64,000 nt of DNA from Parabacteroides goldsteinii DSM 19448 = WAL 12034 (GCF_000969835.1 NZ_KQ033912.1:248001-312000), one strand, 5' to 3'; shown: positions 53,407-63,173, counted from the stretch's first letter. Translations and numbers: made by a program. Notes: a model not told the origin generated them from the letters alone.

Positions 53407-55815
53407 TTATTCATATCTCAACGACTCCACCGGATTCCGAGAAGCTGCCCGCCAGGTCTGTGCTACAACTGTCAGGAAGGTTATCAGCAGGATAATCAGT
53501 CCCGCCAGCGGAAACAGCCACCAACTGATAGGAGTCTGATAGGCAAAATTACTCAGCCAGCGAACCATCAGAAGATAACCGACCGGACAGGCTACCACAA
53601 AGGCGATTCCCACCCAAATCATATATTCCCGGCAAAACATACGGACAATGCGGTCGGAATGCGCACCGTTCACTTTCCGGATACCTATTTCCTTCGTCCG
53701 CTGTGCGGTTGCCAGGGCAACCAGTCCCAGTACGCCCATCATGGCGACAACGATTGCCAGGACGGTAAAGATCAGAAACATCCGGCTCAACTGCTGTTCA
53801 TGGGCATAATTCAGGTTCAACGCATCGGAAAAGAAACGGTAGGAAAACACATTGTCCGGGCGCATCTCTTCATATTTCTCTTTCAGGAACTTCAATGTCC
53901 CCGCCTTATTCTCCGGAGAGATCTTTATATACATTGTATTCAATAATTGACGGGAATAATAGATGTAAGCCGGTTTGACCTCCTCACGCAACGACTGAAA
54001 ATGAAAATCCTTCACCACACCGACAATCCGCGCAGTCTCCCCGAACCATCCTTTATTCTGAACGACCATGCCTACCGGGTCTTTCACCTGCATCATCTTC
54101 CAGGCGGTTTCATTAATGACTACCGGCGACTCCTTCTGATAAGTGCCATCCATATAGGCATTCTTGTCGGCACCGAAAGATTCGCCTTTCAGCAAGGTCA
54201 CTCCCAATGTCTTCATAAAATTGCCGTCCCCCACAACACCGACCATTTTCAGCGAATCGACCTGTCCGTTTTCACCCATCCAACTGAAAACGGCTTCTTC
54301 CGTCTTATGTCCCCGAAGGTAATTCGACAAGTCCACGCCTCCCGCCACATTCCCGACATTCGGATTTTTCATTACTTCCTGCCTATAATCATCTATTCCC
54401 TGGTTGCCGTAGTAGGCCATCAGTTCGAATACATCACAATCCACGACGACCATATCTTCCTTATCCAGTCCGAGGTCTGCATTTTGCAGGTAATGAAGCT
54501 GACGGAAGACTACCGAAGTGGAAAAAAGCATCGTAATGGCAATGACAAACTGCACACACACCAAGCCTTTGATAAGCGTCCCTTTCCGGCCGGTTGCCTT
54601 TCCGCCTTTAAAGGCCAGCAAAGGGTTGAACGACGACATATAGAAAGCAGGGAACGCTCCTGCCAGACTCCCGACTCCTATTATACCGAACAGGATAAAT
54701 AACATAGTCTGCCAGTTAAACAACAAAACAATATCTTTCCCGACAAACCGGTTGAAGAAAGGCAACAACAATTCCGTCAGTGCCAACGCCAGGACCAGCG
54801 AAAGGAAAGCCTGAACCAGACTCTCGGACAGGAACTGCGTAATCAGCATCTTCCGTTTCGCCCCTGTCACCTTCCGGACACCGATCTCCTTATAACGCAG
54901 CGATGCACGGGCAGTCGACAAAGTGGTAAAGTTGAATGCCCCCATAAAAATAATCAACAGGGCCAACGCCATAAACAACCAGATTTGCGACATATTTCCG
55001 TAATTATCGACCGACGGGTCTTTAAATGAGGTATGTAAATGAATATCTTTCAATGGCTGGAACTCCAACGGCCTCCCGTCTTCCCGCTGATTTATCCAGG
55101 TACGGCCCATAGCCTTCCGGTCAGCTTCCGATAATACGGAGCCTTTCCTCAACTGGATATATACATTCGTTCCTTCCGCAAAATCCCAGCTCAGCGGTTC
55201 AAAATAGGCCTGTTCACTCAGCAACACTTCAAACCGGATATGGCTTTTACGGGGCACTTTCAGGACTGCCGCCACTTTATAACGGTGAACTTGCCCCAGA
55301 AACTGACAGGTGACATCTTTACCGACAGCCGGAGAATCTCCGAACAACTTCTTTGCCGTAGACTCCGCCAGCACGATCTGCTGCGGGTCTTTCTTCATCA
55401 GGGCGGGATCGCCCGCTATCACCGGGAAACTGAACATATCAAAGAAGGCCGTATCCACAAATGTATACTTCGCTTCGATCAGATTTGCTCCCGAATGAAG
55501 GTTCAGCATACCGAAGTTGAGCACAAAGGTTGCATTCTCCACCTGTGGGAACTCCTCCCGTAATGCTTTACTCAACGGGGCCACCGTGTAAGCTGATTCT
55601 TTCATTTCCCCACCGTCTTTCCGGTCTACGGCAATCACCCGGTAGACAGAGTCGCGGTTCCTGTGGAAATCTTCGAATGTCAGCTCATCCACTATCCAGA
55701 GATAAATCAGGAAAGCGGCTGTCATTCCCAGCACGAAACCCAGCATATTGATAGATGAAAACAGAAAACTCCGTTTTATCAACCGGATGGCTACTTTTAT
55801 ATAATGCTTAATCAT
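53407..55815 (-). CDS. FtsX-like ABC permease, paralogue 2
   Basis: I use ATG 55815 ('MIKHYIKVAIRLIKRSFLFSSINMLG'), which matches the start of its neighbour; the longer frame is unlikely. The 802-residue protein has an N-terminal membrane helix, a large periplasmic MacB_PCD domain, FtsX domains (LSTARASLRYKEIGVRKVTGAKRKMLITQFL and later ATAQRTKEIGIRKVNGAHSDRIV) and eight membrane helices in total. It is a close tandem paralogue of the gene at 55838; many segments such as 'GFVLGMTAAFLIYLWIVDEL' are identical. No MFP or TolC partner is adjacent. Confidence 0.92.
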   Translation of the reverse strand: MIKHYIKVAIRLIKRSFLFSSINMLGFVLGMTAAFLIYLWIVDELTFEDFHRNRDSVYRVIAVDRKDGGEMKESAYTVAPLSKALREEFPQVENATFVLNFGMLNLHSGANLIEAKYTFVDTAFFDMFSFPVIAGDPALMKKDPQQIVLAESTAKKLFGDSPAVGKDVTCQFLGQVHRYKVAAVLKVPRKSHIRFEVLLSEQAYFEPLSWDFAEGTNVYIQLRKGSVLSEADRKAMGRTWINQREDGRPLEFQPLKDIHLHTSFKDPSVDNYGNMSQIWLFMALALLIIFMGAFNFTTLSTARASLRYKEIGVRKVTGAKRKMLITQFLSESLVQAFLSLVLALALTELLLPFFNRFVGKDIVLLFNWQTMLFILFGIIGVGSLAGAFPAFYMSSFNPLLAFKGGKATGRKGTLIKGLVCVQFVIAITMLFSTSVVFRQLHYLQNADLGLDKEDMVVVDCDVFELMAYYGNQGIDDYRQEVMKNPNVGNVAGGVDLSNYLRGHKTEEAVFSWMGENGQVDSLKMVGVVGDGNFMKTLGVTLLKGESFGADKNAYMDGTYQKESPVVINETAWKMMQVKDPVGMVVQNKGWFGETARIVGVVKDFHFQSLREEVKPAYIYYSRQLLNTMYIKISPENKAGTLKFLKEKYEEMRPDNVFSYRFFSDALNLNYAHEQQLSRMFLIFTVLAIVVAMMGVLGLVALATAQRTKEIGIRKVNGAHSDRIVRMFCREYMIWVGIAFVVACPVGYLLMVRWLSNFAYQTPISWWLFPLAGLIILLITFLTVVAQTWRAASRNPVESLRYE

Positions 55816-55837
55816 ATCGTTCTTATTTATTGTTATT

Positions 55838-58225
55838 TTATTCATACCGTAATGATTGTACCGGGTTCCTGGATGCGGCACGCCAGGTCTGCGCTATAAC
55901 GGTCGACAGCGTTATCAGCAGGATAATGCCGCCCGATAGCGGGAAAAGCCACCAACTGATCGTTGTCTGATAAGCAAAGCCACTCAGCCATCTCAGCATG
56001 AACAGGTAGCCGAGCGGACAGGCGACCACAAAGGCAATGCCTACCCAAATCGCATATTCCCGGCAAAACATACGGACAATACGGTCGGAATGCGCACCGT
56101 TCACTTTCCGGACACCGATCTCCTTCGTTCGCTGTACCGTTGAAAGAGTCACCAGGCCGAACACGCCCATCATCGCCACGATAATAGCCAACACGGTAAA
56201 GATCAGAAACATCTGGCTTTGTTGCCGTTCGCGGGTATAATTCTCATTCAGGACATCCGTCAGGAAACGGTAATTAAAGAGCATATCCGGACGTGCCTCC
56301 TCATATTTCTCTTTCAGGAACTTCAGAGTCTCCGCCTGTTTCTCTGCCGAGATCCGAACATACATATAATTAAACAACTGAACCGTATAATAAAAGAATG
56401 CAGGTTTTATCTTCTCCCGCAACGGCTGGAAGTTAAAGTCTTTCACAACACCAACGACCCTGGAATTACGAATGCCGATGCCACCGCCAGCCAGCAGCAT
56501 ACCGACCGGATTCTCTACTTTCAGCATCTTCCATGCCGTTTCATTGATAACGATCGGCGATTCTTGTGCATAAGAGCCATCCCAGTAATGGTCGGGATTT
56601 GAGCCGAACGTTTCTCCTTTCAACAATGTCAACCCCAATGTTGGAATAAAGTCGCTGTCTCCGACCATTCCTACCATCTTCACCGAGTCTGTTTTCCCGT
56701 TCTCATCTTCCCACCTGAACATATTTTCTTCAAAGCTATATCCTTGCAGGTAGTTGGTTATCTCCACACCCAACGCCACACTCTTCACATACGGATTTTT
56801 AAGTATCTCCTGCTTGAAACCGTCTGCTCCCCGGCGCCAGTCCAAAACATCGACCTCAATCAGATGTTCCTTATTCAATCCCAGATCGGCATTCTGCAAA
56901 TAATGGAGTTGCTTGAATATGATAGTCGTACAAATAATCATGGTTATCGCGATTACGAACTGTAGACAGACCAGCCCTTTGATCAATCTCCCCTTCTTAC
57001 CGGTCGCCTGCCCTCCCTTGAAGGCCAGCAGCGGACTGAACGACGACATATAGAATGCAGAAAAAGAGCCTGCCAGGCAACCGACTCCGACAATACCGAA
57101 CAGCACAAACAACAAGGTCTGCCAATTGAATTGCAAAGTAATATCCTTCTCAACAAACATATTAAAAAATGGCAACAGCAATTCCGTCAGCGCCAGCGCC
57201 AACAGCAACGAGATAAAAGCCTGCACCAGACTTTCCGACAGGAACTGCATGATCAGCTTCTTCCTTTTCGCCCCGTTCACCTTCCGGACGCCTATCTCCT
57301 TGGAACGCAAAGAAGCACGGGCAGTCGATAAAGTCATAAAATTAAATGCCCCCATAAAAATGATCAGGGCAGCCAACGCCGCAAAAAGGTAAATCTGCTG
57401 CATATTCCCGTGATTATACACATCGTTGGGTTCCTTAAATGCTGTGCGCAGATGGATATCTTTCAACGGTTGGAAGGCCAGGGGCTTTCCCCATTGCGAA
57501 TGCTTCACCCAGAGGTCGCGCATGGCCAGCCGGTCGGCATCCGTCAAAGAGGTTCCTTTCTTTAGTTGGATAAAAACGTGCATCCTCTCCGAGAATCCCC
57601 AAAGTTCATCTTTTATTTCGTCCCACAAATAAGAATCCCAACTTGCCAGTACCTCAAACTGTATATGACTCTTGCGGGGCACTTTCAATACCGCCGCTAC
57701 CTTATAATATTTTTTATTGAATTTACAGGTGACCTCTTTTCCTATAGCCGATGTTTTACCGAACAGCTTCTCCGCAATCGCCTCTGAGAGCACGACCATC
57801 TGAGGGTCTTTCTTCAGCAGGGACGGATCGCCTGCCACAACCGGAAAACTGAATACATCAAAGAATGTCGTATCGACATATCCATAGTTAGCCTCAACTC
57901 CTACATCCCCGGCGTAAATATCATATTTACCACCATACTTTATAAAGGTCGCATTCTCCACCTTCGAAAAATCCTTCCGGAACACTTCGCTAAGCGGGGT
58001 AACCGTAGAGGGAACCTGCCCTTTTGCAGACTGCTCTTCACGGATCACCCGGTAAATATAGTCTCCGTTCTTATTAAAATCTTCAAATGTCAGCTCATCC
58101 ACTATCCAGAGATAGATCAGGAAAGCGGCTGTCATCCCCAACACAAATCCCAGCATATTGATAGATGAAAACAGAAAACTCCGCTTTATCTGCCGGATGG
58201 CTACTTTCACATAATGTTTAAACAT
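55838..58225 (-). CDS. FtsX-like ABC permease, paralogue 1
   Basis: The first permease gene of the operon, starting at ATG 58225 (an ATG at 58231 is six bases upstream). The 795-residue product has the same layout as its neighbour: N-terminal helix, MacB_PCD periplasmic domain, and two FtsX domains with 'RSKEIGVRKVNGAKRKKLIMQFLSESLVQAFISLL' and 'VQRTKEIGVRKVNGAHSDRIVRMFCREYAIW'. The likely sigma-54 promoter lies 39 bases upstream. MacB-type transporters export peptides, lipids or drugs, or transmit mechanical work; the substrate here is unknown. Confidence 0.92.
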   Translation of the reverse strand: MFKHYVKVAIRQIKRSFLFSSINMLGFVLGMTAAFLIYLWIVDELTFEDFNKNGDYIYRVIREEQSAKGQVPSTVTPLSEVFRKDFSKVENATFIKYGGKYDIYAGDVGVEANYGYVDTTFFDVFSFPVVAGDPSLLKKDPQMVVLSEAIAEKLFGKTSAIGKEVTCKFNKKYYKVAAVLKVPRKSHIQFEVLASWDSYLWDEIKDELWGFSERMHVFIQLKKGTSLTDADRLAMRDLWVKHSQWGKPLAFQPLKDIHLRTAFKEPNDVYNHGNMQQIYLFAALAALIIFMGAFNFMTLSTARASLRSKEIGVRKVNGAKRKKLIMQFLSESLVQAFISLLLALALTELLLPFFNMFVEKDITLQFNWQTLLFVLFGIVGVGCLAGSFSAFYMSSFSPLLAFKGGQATGKKGRLIKGLVCLQFVIAITMIICTTIIFKQLHYLQNADLGLNKEHLIEVDVLDWRRGADGFKQEILKNPYVKSVALGVEITNYLQGYSFEENMFRWEDENGKTDSVKMVGMVGDSDFIPTLGLTLLKGETFGSNPDHYWDGSYAQESPIVINETAWKMLKVENPVGMLLAGGGIGIRNSRVVGVVKDFNFQPLREKIKPAFFYYTVQLFNYMYVRISAEKQAETLKFLKEKYEEARPDMLFNYRFLTDVLNENYTRERQQSQMFLIFTVLAIIVAMMGVFGLVTLSTVQRTKEIGVRKVNGAHSDRIVRMFCREYAIWVGIAFVVACPLGYLFMLRWLSGFAYQTTISWWLFPLSGGIILLITLSTVIAQTWRAASRNPVQSLRYE

Positions 58226-58263
58226 GGTCATTTTATTAATCAGTTCATATCTTGCTATAAGTA

Positions 58264-58279
58264 ATCAACATTCATGCCA
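58264..58279 (-). promoter_or_regulatory. Sigma-54-type promoter of the permease operon
   Basis: On the minus strand TGGCATG-N4-TTGAT closely matches the -24/-12 consensus TGGCACR-N4-TTGCW, with one departure at the GC of the -12 element. It lies about 39 bases before the permease start, giving a short leader. Confidence 0.6.
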
Positions 58280-58330
58280 TTTTTCTAACCGGCTAGCCAT
58301 CAGTAATATGTAATATACAGAGACTACGAC

Positions 58331-58374
58331 TACCGTACGATATCGTACAGTTCCCCATACGTTTCCGTACGGTA
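58331..58374. promoter_or_regulatory. Two upstream activator-type palindromes
   Basis: TACCGTACGATATCGTACAG (58331-58350, containing the perfect 14-base palindrome GTACGATATCGTAC) and, on the other strand, TACCGTACGGAAACGTATGG (58355-58374) are related sites whose starts are 24 bases apart. They lie 50-95 bp upstream of the sigma-54-type promoter, the usual place for enhancer binding. Confidence 0.65.
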
Positions 58375-58464
58375 CTTCACCGGCAACTAACCCGAAACAC
58401 CGGATGAACTAATTCTTTTCTCCTGATTAAGTAATATTTTAGTCCTCTATTTTATTTCTTTCCC

Positions 58465-58552
58465 CCTTGCTGAAAATCAATTTTTAGCATGCTCAAAATT
58501 AATTTGATGCATGCCCGAAATTGATTTTGTGCTAGCTCAAAAGCAAAAAATC
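58465..58552. repeat. Four imperfect 22-bp tandem repeats
   Basis: Units at 58465, 58487, 58509 and 58531 share GCATGC (or GCTAGC) and AAAATTAATTT-like cores with a strict 22-base period. They lie between the activator palindromes and the response regulator gene. The role is unknown; the helical phasing suggests cooperative protein binding. Confidence 0.7.
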
Positions 58553-58640
58553 TAAGAAGAAAAATAATAGATATCAGGGAGGTAAACATTAAAAGTTCGT
58601 TTAGTTGGGATTAGTTTACCGGCTATCCGGAAATTTTACC

Positions 58641-58648
58641 TAAGTTTG
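58641..58648 (+). promoter_or_regulatory. -7 promoter element of the response regulator gene
   Basis: TAAGTTTG, TAnnTTTG type, 34 bases before the start. Confidence 0.5.
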
Positions 58649-58681
58649 GGCCATCTAATCAATACATGAAGAAGGAATATC

Positions 58682-60049
58682 ATGGCAGTACGACAAGGAA
58701 AAATATTAGTTATCGACGACAACGAAGACATTCTCTTTACATTGAAAATGCTGCTCCGGCCTTTGGCTGAAAGCGTTACGACCTGCACAAGCCCTAAAGA
58801 GATCAACCGGCTCGTATCGACTACCAAATACAATGTCATCCTGCTCGATATGAATTTCACGGCAGATGCCGTTAGCGGAAAAGAAGGTTTTTACTGGCTG
58901 GAACGTATCCGCGAAATATCTCCCGAGACTGTCGTCATCCTGATCACAGCCTATTCGGATACGGAAAAGGCCGTCCGCGCCATCAAAGCGGGAGCCACCG
59001 ATTTCATCCCTAAGCCCTGGCAGAACGAGAAGATGCTGGCAACCATCTCGTCGGCACTCGAACTCAGCCTGCGGCGCGGAGAAGTGCAGACGCTGAAAGA
59101 ACAGAAGTCTGTCCTCACCACGACGGAGCCGGAGCTGGAAGTGATCGGCGAATCTCCCGCCATGGAAAAGATATTCAAGACGGTAGAAAAGTTGAAGAAT
59201 GCGGATGCCAACATTCTTTTGCAGGGCGAAAACGGGACGGGAAAAGACCTGATTGCTTATACGCTCCACAAACAATCGTCACGCAACCAGGAGGCTTTCG
59301 TGCCTATCGACCTGGGAAGCATCCCGCACAACCTGTTTGAAAGCGAACTGTTCGGCTACGAAAAAGGAGCTTTTACGGATGCAAATAAAAGCAAGTCGGG
59401 ACGTTTTGAGATCGCATCCGGCGGCACGCTCTTTCTGAACGAGATCGGAAACCTGCCACTTATGCTCCAATCCAAACTGCTTACGGTGATCGAACAGCAA
59501 AAGATAAACCGCCTGGGATCGACCAAGGAGACTTCCATCAATGTCCGGCTGATCTGCGCAACCAATACCGACCTTCATGCCGCCGTACAGGACGGCAGTT
59601 TCCGGCAGGACCTGCTTTACCGCATCAATACGATCGAGATTTTCATTCCTCCCTTGCGGGAAAGGGGAAACGACATCTCTCTCCTGGCGGATCATTTCCT
59701 GAAACGGTACAGCCATAAATATAAGAAAGAGATAGAAGGCTTCTCACGGGAGGCGCGTCAGCTTCTGAAACAATACAACTGGCCGGGCAACGTCCGCGAA
59801 CTGCAACATGTCATTGAACGGGCCGTCATCCTTTCTGACCAGAAAAAGTTGCAGTACGACGACTTCATGCTTCGTACTCCCGTTTCCAGCTACCGCGAAA
59901 AGGAAGAAAAGTTCAACCTGGAAGAGCTGGAAAAGAAAACCATACAGGAGGCTTTGCATCATTGCTCCGGCAATCTGACACAGGCTGCCGACTTATTAGG
60001 TATTACGCGTACATCTTTATATAGGCGACTGGAAAAATACGGTTTATGA
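58682..60049 (+). CDS. Sigma-54-dependent response regulator (NtrC family)
   Basis: The 455-residue protein has an N-terminal receiver domain (phosphoacceptor Asp near 57 in 'VILLDMNF', Lys in 'FIPKPW'). The sigma-54-interaction AAA+ domain carries Walker A 'GENGTGKD', the loop 'ELFGYEKGAFTDA' (GAFTGA-like with Asp for Gly) and Walker B 'GGTLFLNEIGNL'. A Fis-type HTH ends the protein ('LTQAADLLGITRTSLYRRLEKYGL'). It activates sigma-54 promoters when phosphorylated. The histidine kinase gene overlaps its stop (ATGA), and the permease operon on the other side has a fitting promoter and sites. Confidence 0.95.
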   Translation: MAVRQGKILVIDDNEDILFTLKMLLRPLAESVTTCTSPKEINRLVSTTKYNVILLDMNFTADAVSGKEGFYWLERIREISPETVVILITAYSDTEKAVRAIKAGATDFIPKPWQNEKMLATISSALELSLRRGEVQTLKEQKSVLTTTEPELEVIGESPAMEKIFKTVEKLKNADANILLQGENGTGKDLIAYTLHKQSSRNQEAFVPIDLGSIPHNLFESELFGYEKGAFTDANKSKSGRFEIASGGTLFLNEIGNLPLMLQSKLLTVIEQQKINRLGSTKETSINVRLICATNTDLHAAVQDGSFRQDLLYRINTIEIFIPPLRERGNDISLLADHFLKRYSHKYKKEIEGFSREARQLLKQYNWPGNVRELQHVIERAVILSDQKKLQYDDFMLRTPVSSYREKEEKFNLEELEKKTIQEALHHCSGNLTQAADLLGITRTSLYRRLEKYGL

Positions 60050-61368
60050 AACAATACTCGAAAAAAGCTATCGGACTGATCCTTTTAATAGTAATCACCA
60101 GCCTGGTTCTTGCCTTTTTGGTGGCGGGACAGTTTTATATTTCCGCTTTCATTGCCGGCATGATTCTCCTGATAGAAGCCTGGTACCTGCTCCGGCAGAT
60201 GGAACGGAGCGACCGGCTATTCCGGCATTTTGTCTGGTCGGTACGCTATTCCGACTTCCTTTCCTCGGGTGCAACACCCCAGGAACCGTCGGATGCCCTC
60301 CCGCAAGAACTGACCGAAGCGGTGGAAGAGGCTTTGCAATTCTATAAGAAACATCTTCAGCAAAAGGAAAGCCAACTGCAATATTTCCAGGCACTGGCCA
60401 ATCATATCGACCTCTCCGTCTTCGTTTATTCTCCCGAAACGGGACAGGTCGAATGGATGAACCAGGCAGCCAAAATACAAACCGGCCTGAACTTTGCCGA
60501 AACGATAGACGATCTGGCAGCTTACCATCCGGAACTTCCTGCCCGGCTGCGCATCCTGCATCCCGGTGAACTGTCTATCCTGCAAGTCCGCCGCCAGGAA
60601 GATTACTCGCAACTGATCCTGTCATCCATGTCATTCGTGGTATTGAACAAGCCGCTTACCGTCGTCAGCATGAAGAATATCCGCTCGGTACTGGAAAATA
60701 AAGAGACGGAAGCCTGGCAGAAGCTCATCCGGGTTCTCACACATGAGATCATGAATTCCATGACACCGATCGTATCCCTCTCCGAGTTATTGAAAAGCAA
60801 ACAGACTTCGGATCCTATCACGGACGAGGAACGCGAAGAGATACATCAGGCTGTCGACACCATCTTCCGGAGAAGCAGCGGCCTGGTCCGCTTCGTTGAG
60901 AACTATAGAAAAGTGACCGGCATTCCTACCCCCGTCCCCGAAATTATACCTGTCGACAGCTTGCTCGACAATGTCGCCCTGCTATTCAGGGAGGAAACGG
61001 ATAGCATAAAAGTCCTGCCTTCGGCATCGCATTTACAGGTCATCGCCGACAAAGCTCTGATCGAACAGATACTGATCAATCTGATAAAAAATGCGCTGGA
61101 TGCGACACAGGAATGTGAGAATCCCCGGATAGAACTATCGGCAGGGATCAATGCGGAAGGTAAAAACTATATTCAGGTCAGCGATAATGGGACAGGCATT
61201 CCGGCAGACGTCCAGGAGCGCATCTTCATACCGTTCTTTACGACCAAGCCTGTCGGTTCCGGTATCGGACTCAGTATTTCCCGGCAGATCATGTATATGC
61301 ACAAAGGCAGCCTGACCGTTATCTCGGAAGCAGGGAAAGGAAGCCGTTTCCTGCTTACTTTCGCCTGA
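60046..61368 (+). CDS. Sensor histidine kinase
   Basis: The 440-residue partner of the response regulator has two N-terminal membrane helices (about residues 8-25 and 30-46) with almost no periplasmic loop, so it probably senses an intramembrane or cytoplasmic signal. A PAS-like region (about 115-215) precedes the HisKA box 'VLTHEIMNSMTPI' with phospho-His near 233. The HATPase domain has 'QILINLIKNALDAT', 'VSDNGTGIP' and 'GSGIGLSISRQIM'. It overlaps the regulator stop by four bases. Confidence 0.93.
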   Translation: MKQYSKKAIGLILLIVITSLVLAFLVAGQFYISAFIAGMILLIEAWYLLRQMERSDRLFRHFVWSVRYSDFLSSGATPQEPSDALPQELTEAVEEALQFYKKHLQQKESQLQYFQALANHIDLSVFVYSPETGQVEWMNQAAKIQTGLNFAETIDDLAAYHPELPARLRILHPGELSILQVRRQEDYSQLILSSMSFVVLNKPLTVVSMKNIRSVLENKETEAWQKLIRVLTHEIMNSMTPIVSLSELLKSKQTSDPITDEEREEIHQAVDTIFRRSSGLVRFVENYRKVTGIPTPVPEIIPVDSLLDNVALLFREETDSIKVLPSASHLQVIADKALIEQILINLIKNALDATQECENPRIELSAGINAEGKNYIQVSDNGTGIPADVQERIFIPFFTTKPVGSGIGLSISRQIMYMHKGSLTVISEAGKGSRFLLTFA

Positions 61369-61377
61369 TTGGCGAAA
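61359..61377 (+). terminator. Hairpin at the histidine kinase stop
   Basis: TTTCGCC and GGCGAAA form a 7-bp stem that includes the stop codon; no U-tract follows directly, so termination is weakly supported. Confidence 0.4.
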
Positions 61378-61428
61378 ATGCTTCCTTTCCTTTTTAAAAA
61401 AGGGGGAACAACATAGCAAAGTTTGTTA

Positions 61429-61436
61429 TACATTTG
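61429..61436 (+). promoter_or_regulatory. -7 promoter element of nnr
   Basis: TACATTTG, TAnnTTTG type, 33 bases before the start. Confidence 0.55.
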
Positions 61437-61468
61437 TATGCTGAATAAACTTCTGATATCCTACAGTT

Positions 61469-62980
61469 ATGATAAAGATATTTCCAACAGACAAAGTAAA
61501 AGAACTCGATCAATACACAATCCAGAACGAACCGATCAGTTCTATCGACTTAGTAGAACGCGCCTCAACGGTCTTCGTGCACGAATTTTGCCGCCGTTAC
61601 TCCAAGCAAACCCGTATCATCGTATTTGCCGGACAGGGAAACAATGGTGCCGACGCACTCGCTATCGCACGGCTATTGAAGGACGAATGTTACAGGGTTG
61701 AAACTTATCTGTTCAACCCGACCGAGCATCTTTCTTTTGATTGTGAGATGAACAAGCAACGGATACTCGGATTGGAGAAGGTTGAATTTACCGAAGTGGT
61801 AGCCGACTTCGTTCCTCCGGTACTGACCGACCGCGATGTCGTGATCGACGGTTTGTTCGGTTCCGGCCTGAACCGTCCGTTGACCGGCGGTTTTGCTGCA
61901 ATGGTAAAATATATCAACCAGTCGGATGCTACGATCGTATCTATCGATATTCCCTCCGGATTGTTCGGGGAGAATAACCAGACGAATGATCTGGATTCTA
62001 TCGTAAGGGCAAGCCTGACGCTGACATTCGGATTCCCGAAACTGGCTTTCTTCTTCCCCGAAAATGCTCAGTATGTCGGTGAGTGGAAAGTGTTGGACAT
62101 CGGTATTCACCCGGATATCGTCGATAATACGTCTACTCCTTATATGATGGTGACGGAAGACGATATCTCCGAAGTATTCCAGCCCCGCGATAAATTCTCC
62201 CATAAAGGGACTTTCGGTCACGCATTACTCATTGCCGGAAGCAAAGGAAAGATGGGAGCCGCCCTGCTTGCCGCCCGTTCATGCCTGAGAAGCGGTACGG
62301 GATTACTGACCGTGCATATCCCGCAACGTGGCGAAGTCATTATGCAGGCAGCTTTTCCGGAAGCCATGATCAGCTTCGATCCGCATGCCGACTATTTCAC
62401 GACCGTGCCCGAAATATCCATCTATTCCGCTATCGGTGTAGGACCTGGATTAGGACAACATCTCGAATCGGCCGCCGCCCTGGAACGTCTGTTGCAGACA
62501 ACCGACAAGCCGGTCGTGCTGGATGCCGATGCATTAAACCTGATCGCTTCCAATAAAGATTTATTGAACCGCATTCCTCCGCGCAGCATCCTCACACCGC
62601 ATCCGAAGGAGTTCGACCGTATCGCCGGAGAAAGCAACAGCATGTTCGAGCGCCTGAAGAAAGCACAGTCTTTTGCTATCGAACATAAACTGTGTGTAGT
62701 ACTTAAAGGCACTTATACGGCAACCTGCACGGCAAGCGGCAACGTATATTTCAACAGCTGTGGCAATCCGGGCATGGCGACAGCCGGCAGCGGCGATGTC
62801 CTGACCGGCATTATTCTCGGACTGCTGGCTCAAGGAGCAGAACCCGAAACGGCTGCTGTTTCAGGAGTTTTCCTTCATGGCACGGCTGGCGACCTGGCAG
62901 CTGTTTACCGTTCGGAAGAAAGTATGATTGCCGGAGACATCACCGATATGCTCGGAAAAGCATTCAAGCAAATCAAATAA
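61469..62980 (+). CDS. nnr: Bifunctional NAD(P)H-hydrate epimerase/dehydratase
   Basis: The 503-residue protein repairs hydrated NAD(P)H. The N-terminal YjeF domain (epimerase, residues 1-215) shows 'IIVFAGQGNNGADALAIARLL' and 'VIDGLFGSGLNRPLTGGFAAMV'. The C-terminal ADP-dependent dehydratase (ribokinase-like) has 'GSKGKMGAALLAARSCLRSGTGLLTVHIP', 'VLDADALNLIA', 'LTPHPKEFDRI' and the catalytic 'GNPGMATAGSGDVLTGIILG'. Both halves are complete, the usual fusion in Bacteroidetes. It ends before a strong terminator. Confidence 0.95.
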   Translation: MIKIFPTDKVKELDQYTIQNEPISSIDLVERASTVFVHEFCRRYSKQTRIIVFAGQGNNGADALAIARLLKDECYRVETYLFNPTEHLSFDCEMNKQRILGLEKVEFTEVVADFVPPVLTDRDVVIDGLFGSGLNRPLTGGFAAMVKYINQSDATIVSIDIPSGLFGENNQTNDLDSIVRASLTLTFGFPKLAFFFPENAQYVGEWKVLDIGIHPDIVDNTSTPYMMVTEDDISEVFQPRDKFSHKGTFGHALLIAGSKGKMGAALLAARSCLRSGTGLLTVHIPQRGEVIMQAAFPEAMISFDPHADYFTTVPEISIYSAIGVGPGLGQHLESAAALERLLQTTDKPVVLDADALNLIASNKDLLNRIPPRSILTPHPKEFDRIAGESNSMFERLKKAQSFAIEHKLCVVLKGTYTATCTASGNVYFNSCGNPGMATAGSGDVLTGIILGLLAQGAEPETAAVSGVFLHGTAGDLAAVYRSEESMIAGDITDMLGKAFKQIK

Positions 62981-63009
62981 ACAGATAAAGTTATTTCCCA
63001 TTTATACCG

Positions 63010-63045
63010 GTAGCCGGCCCCTATTCAGGTCCGGCTACTTTTTTT
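63010..63045 (+). terminator. Terminator after nnr
   Basis: GTAGCCGG and CCGGCTAC form an 8-bp stem (extendable by GG/CC) followed by T7. Confidence 0.9.
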
Positions 63046-63173
63046 ATACAGCCAGACTCTGCTTAATATTCAATACGCTTATCCTCCTTCCCGAATAACT
63101 TCCAAAATATAACATTCATTATCAACTTCTGTTTCAAAAAAAAGCGATATATTCGGCCACCAAATATACGCAA

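Noticed and set aside
58465..58552. CRISPR-like reading of the 22-bp repeats
   Set aside because: No unique spacers and no cas genes; the pattern is a tandem regulatory-type array.
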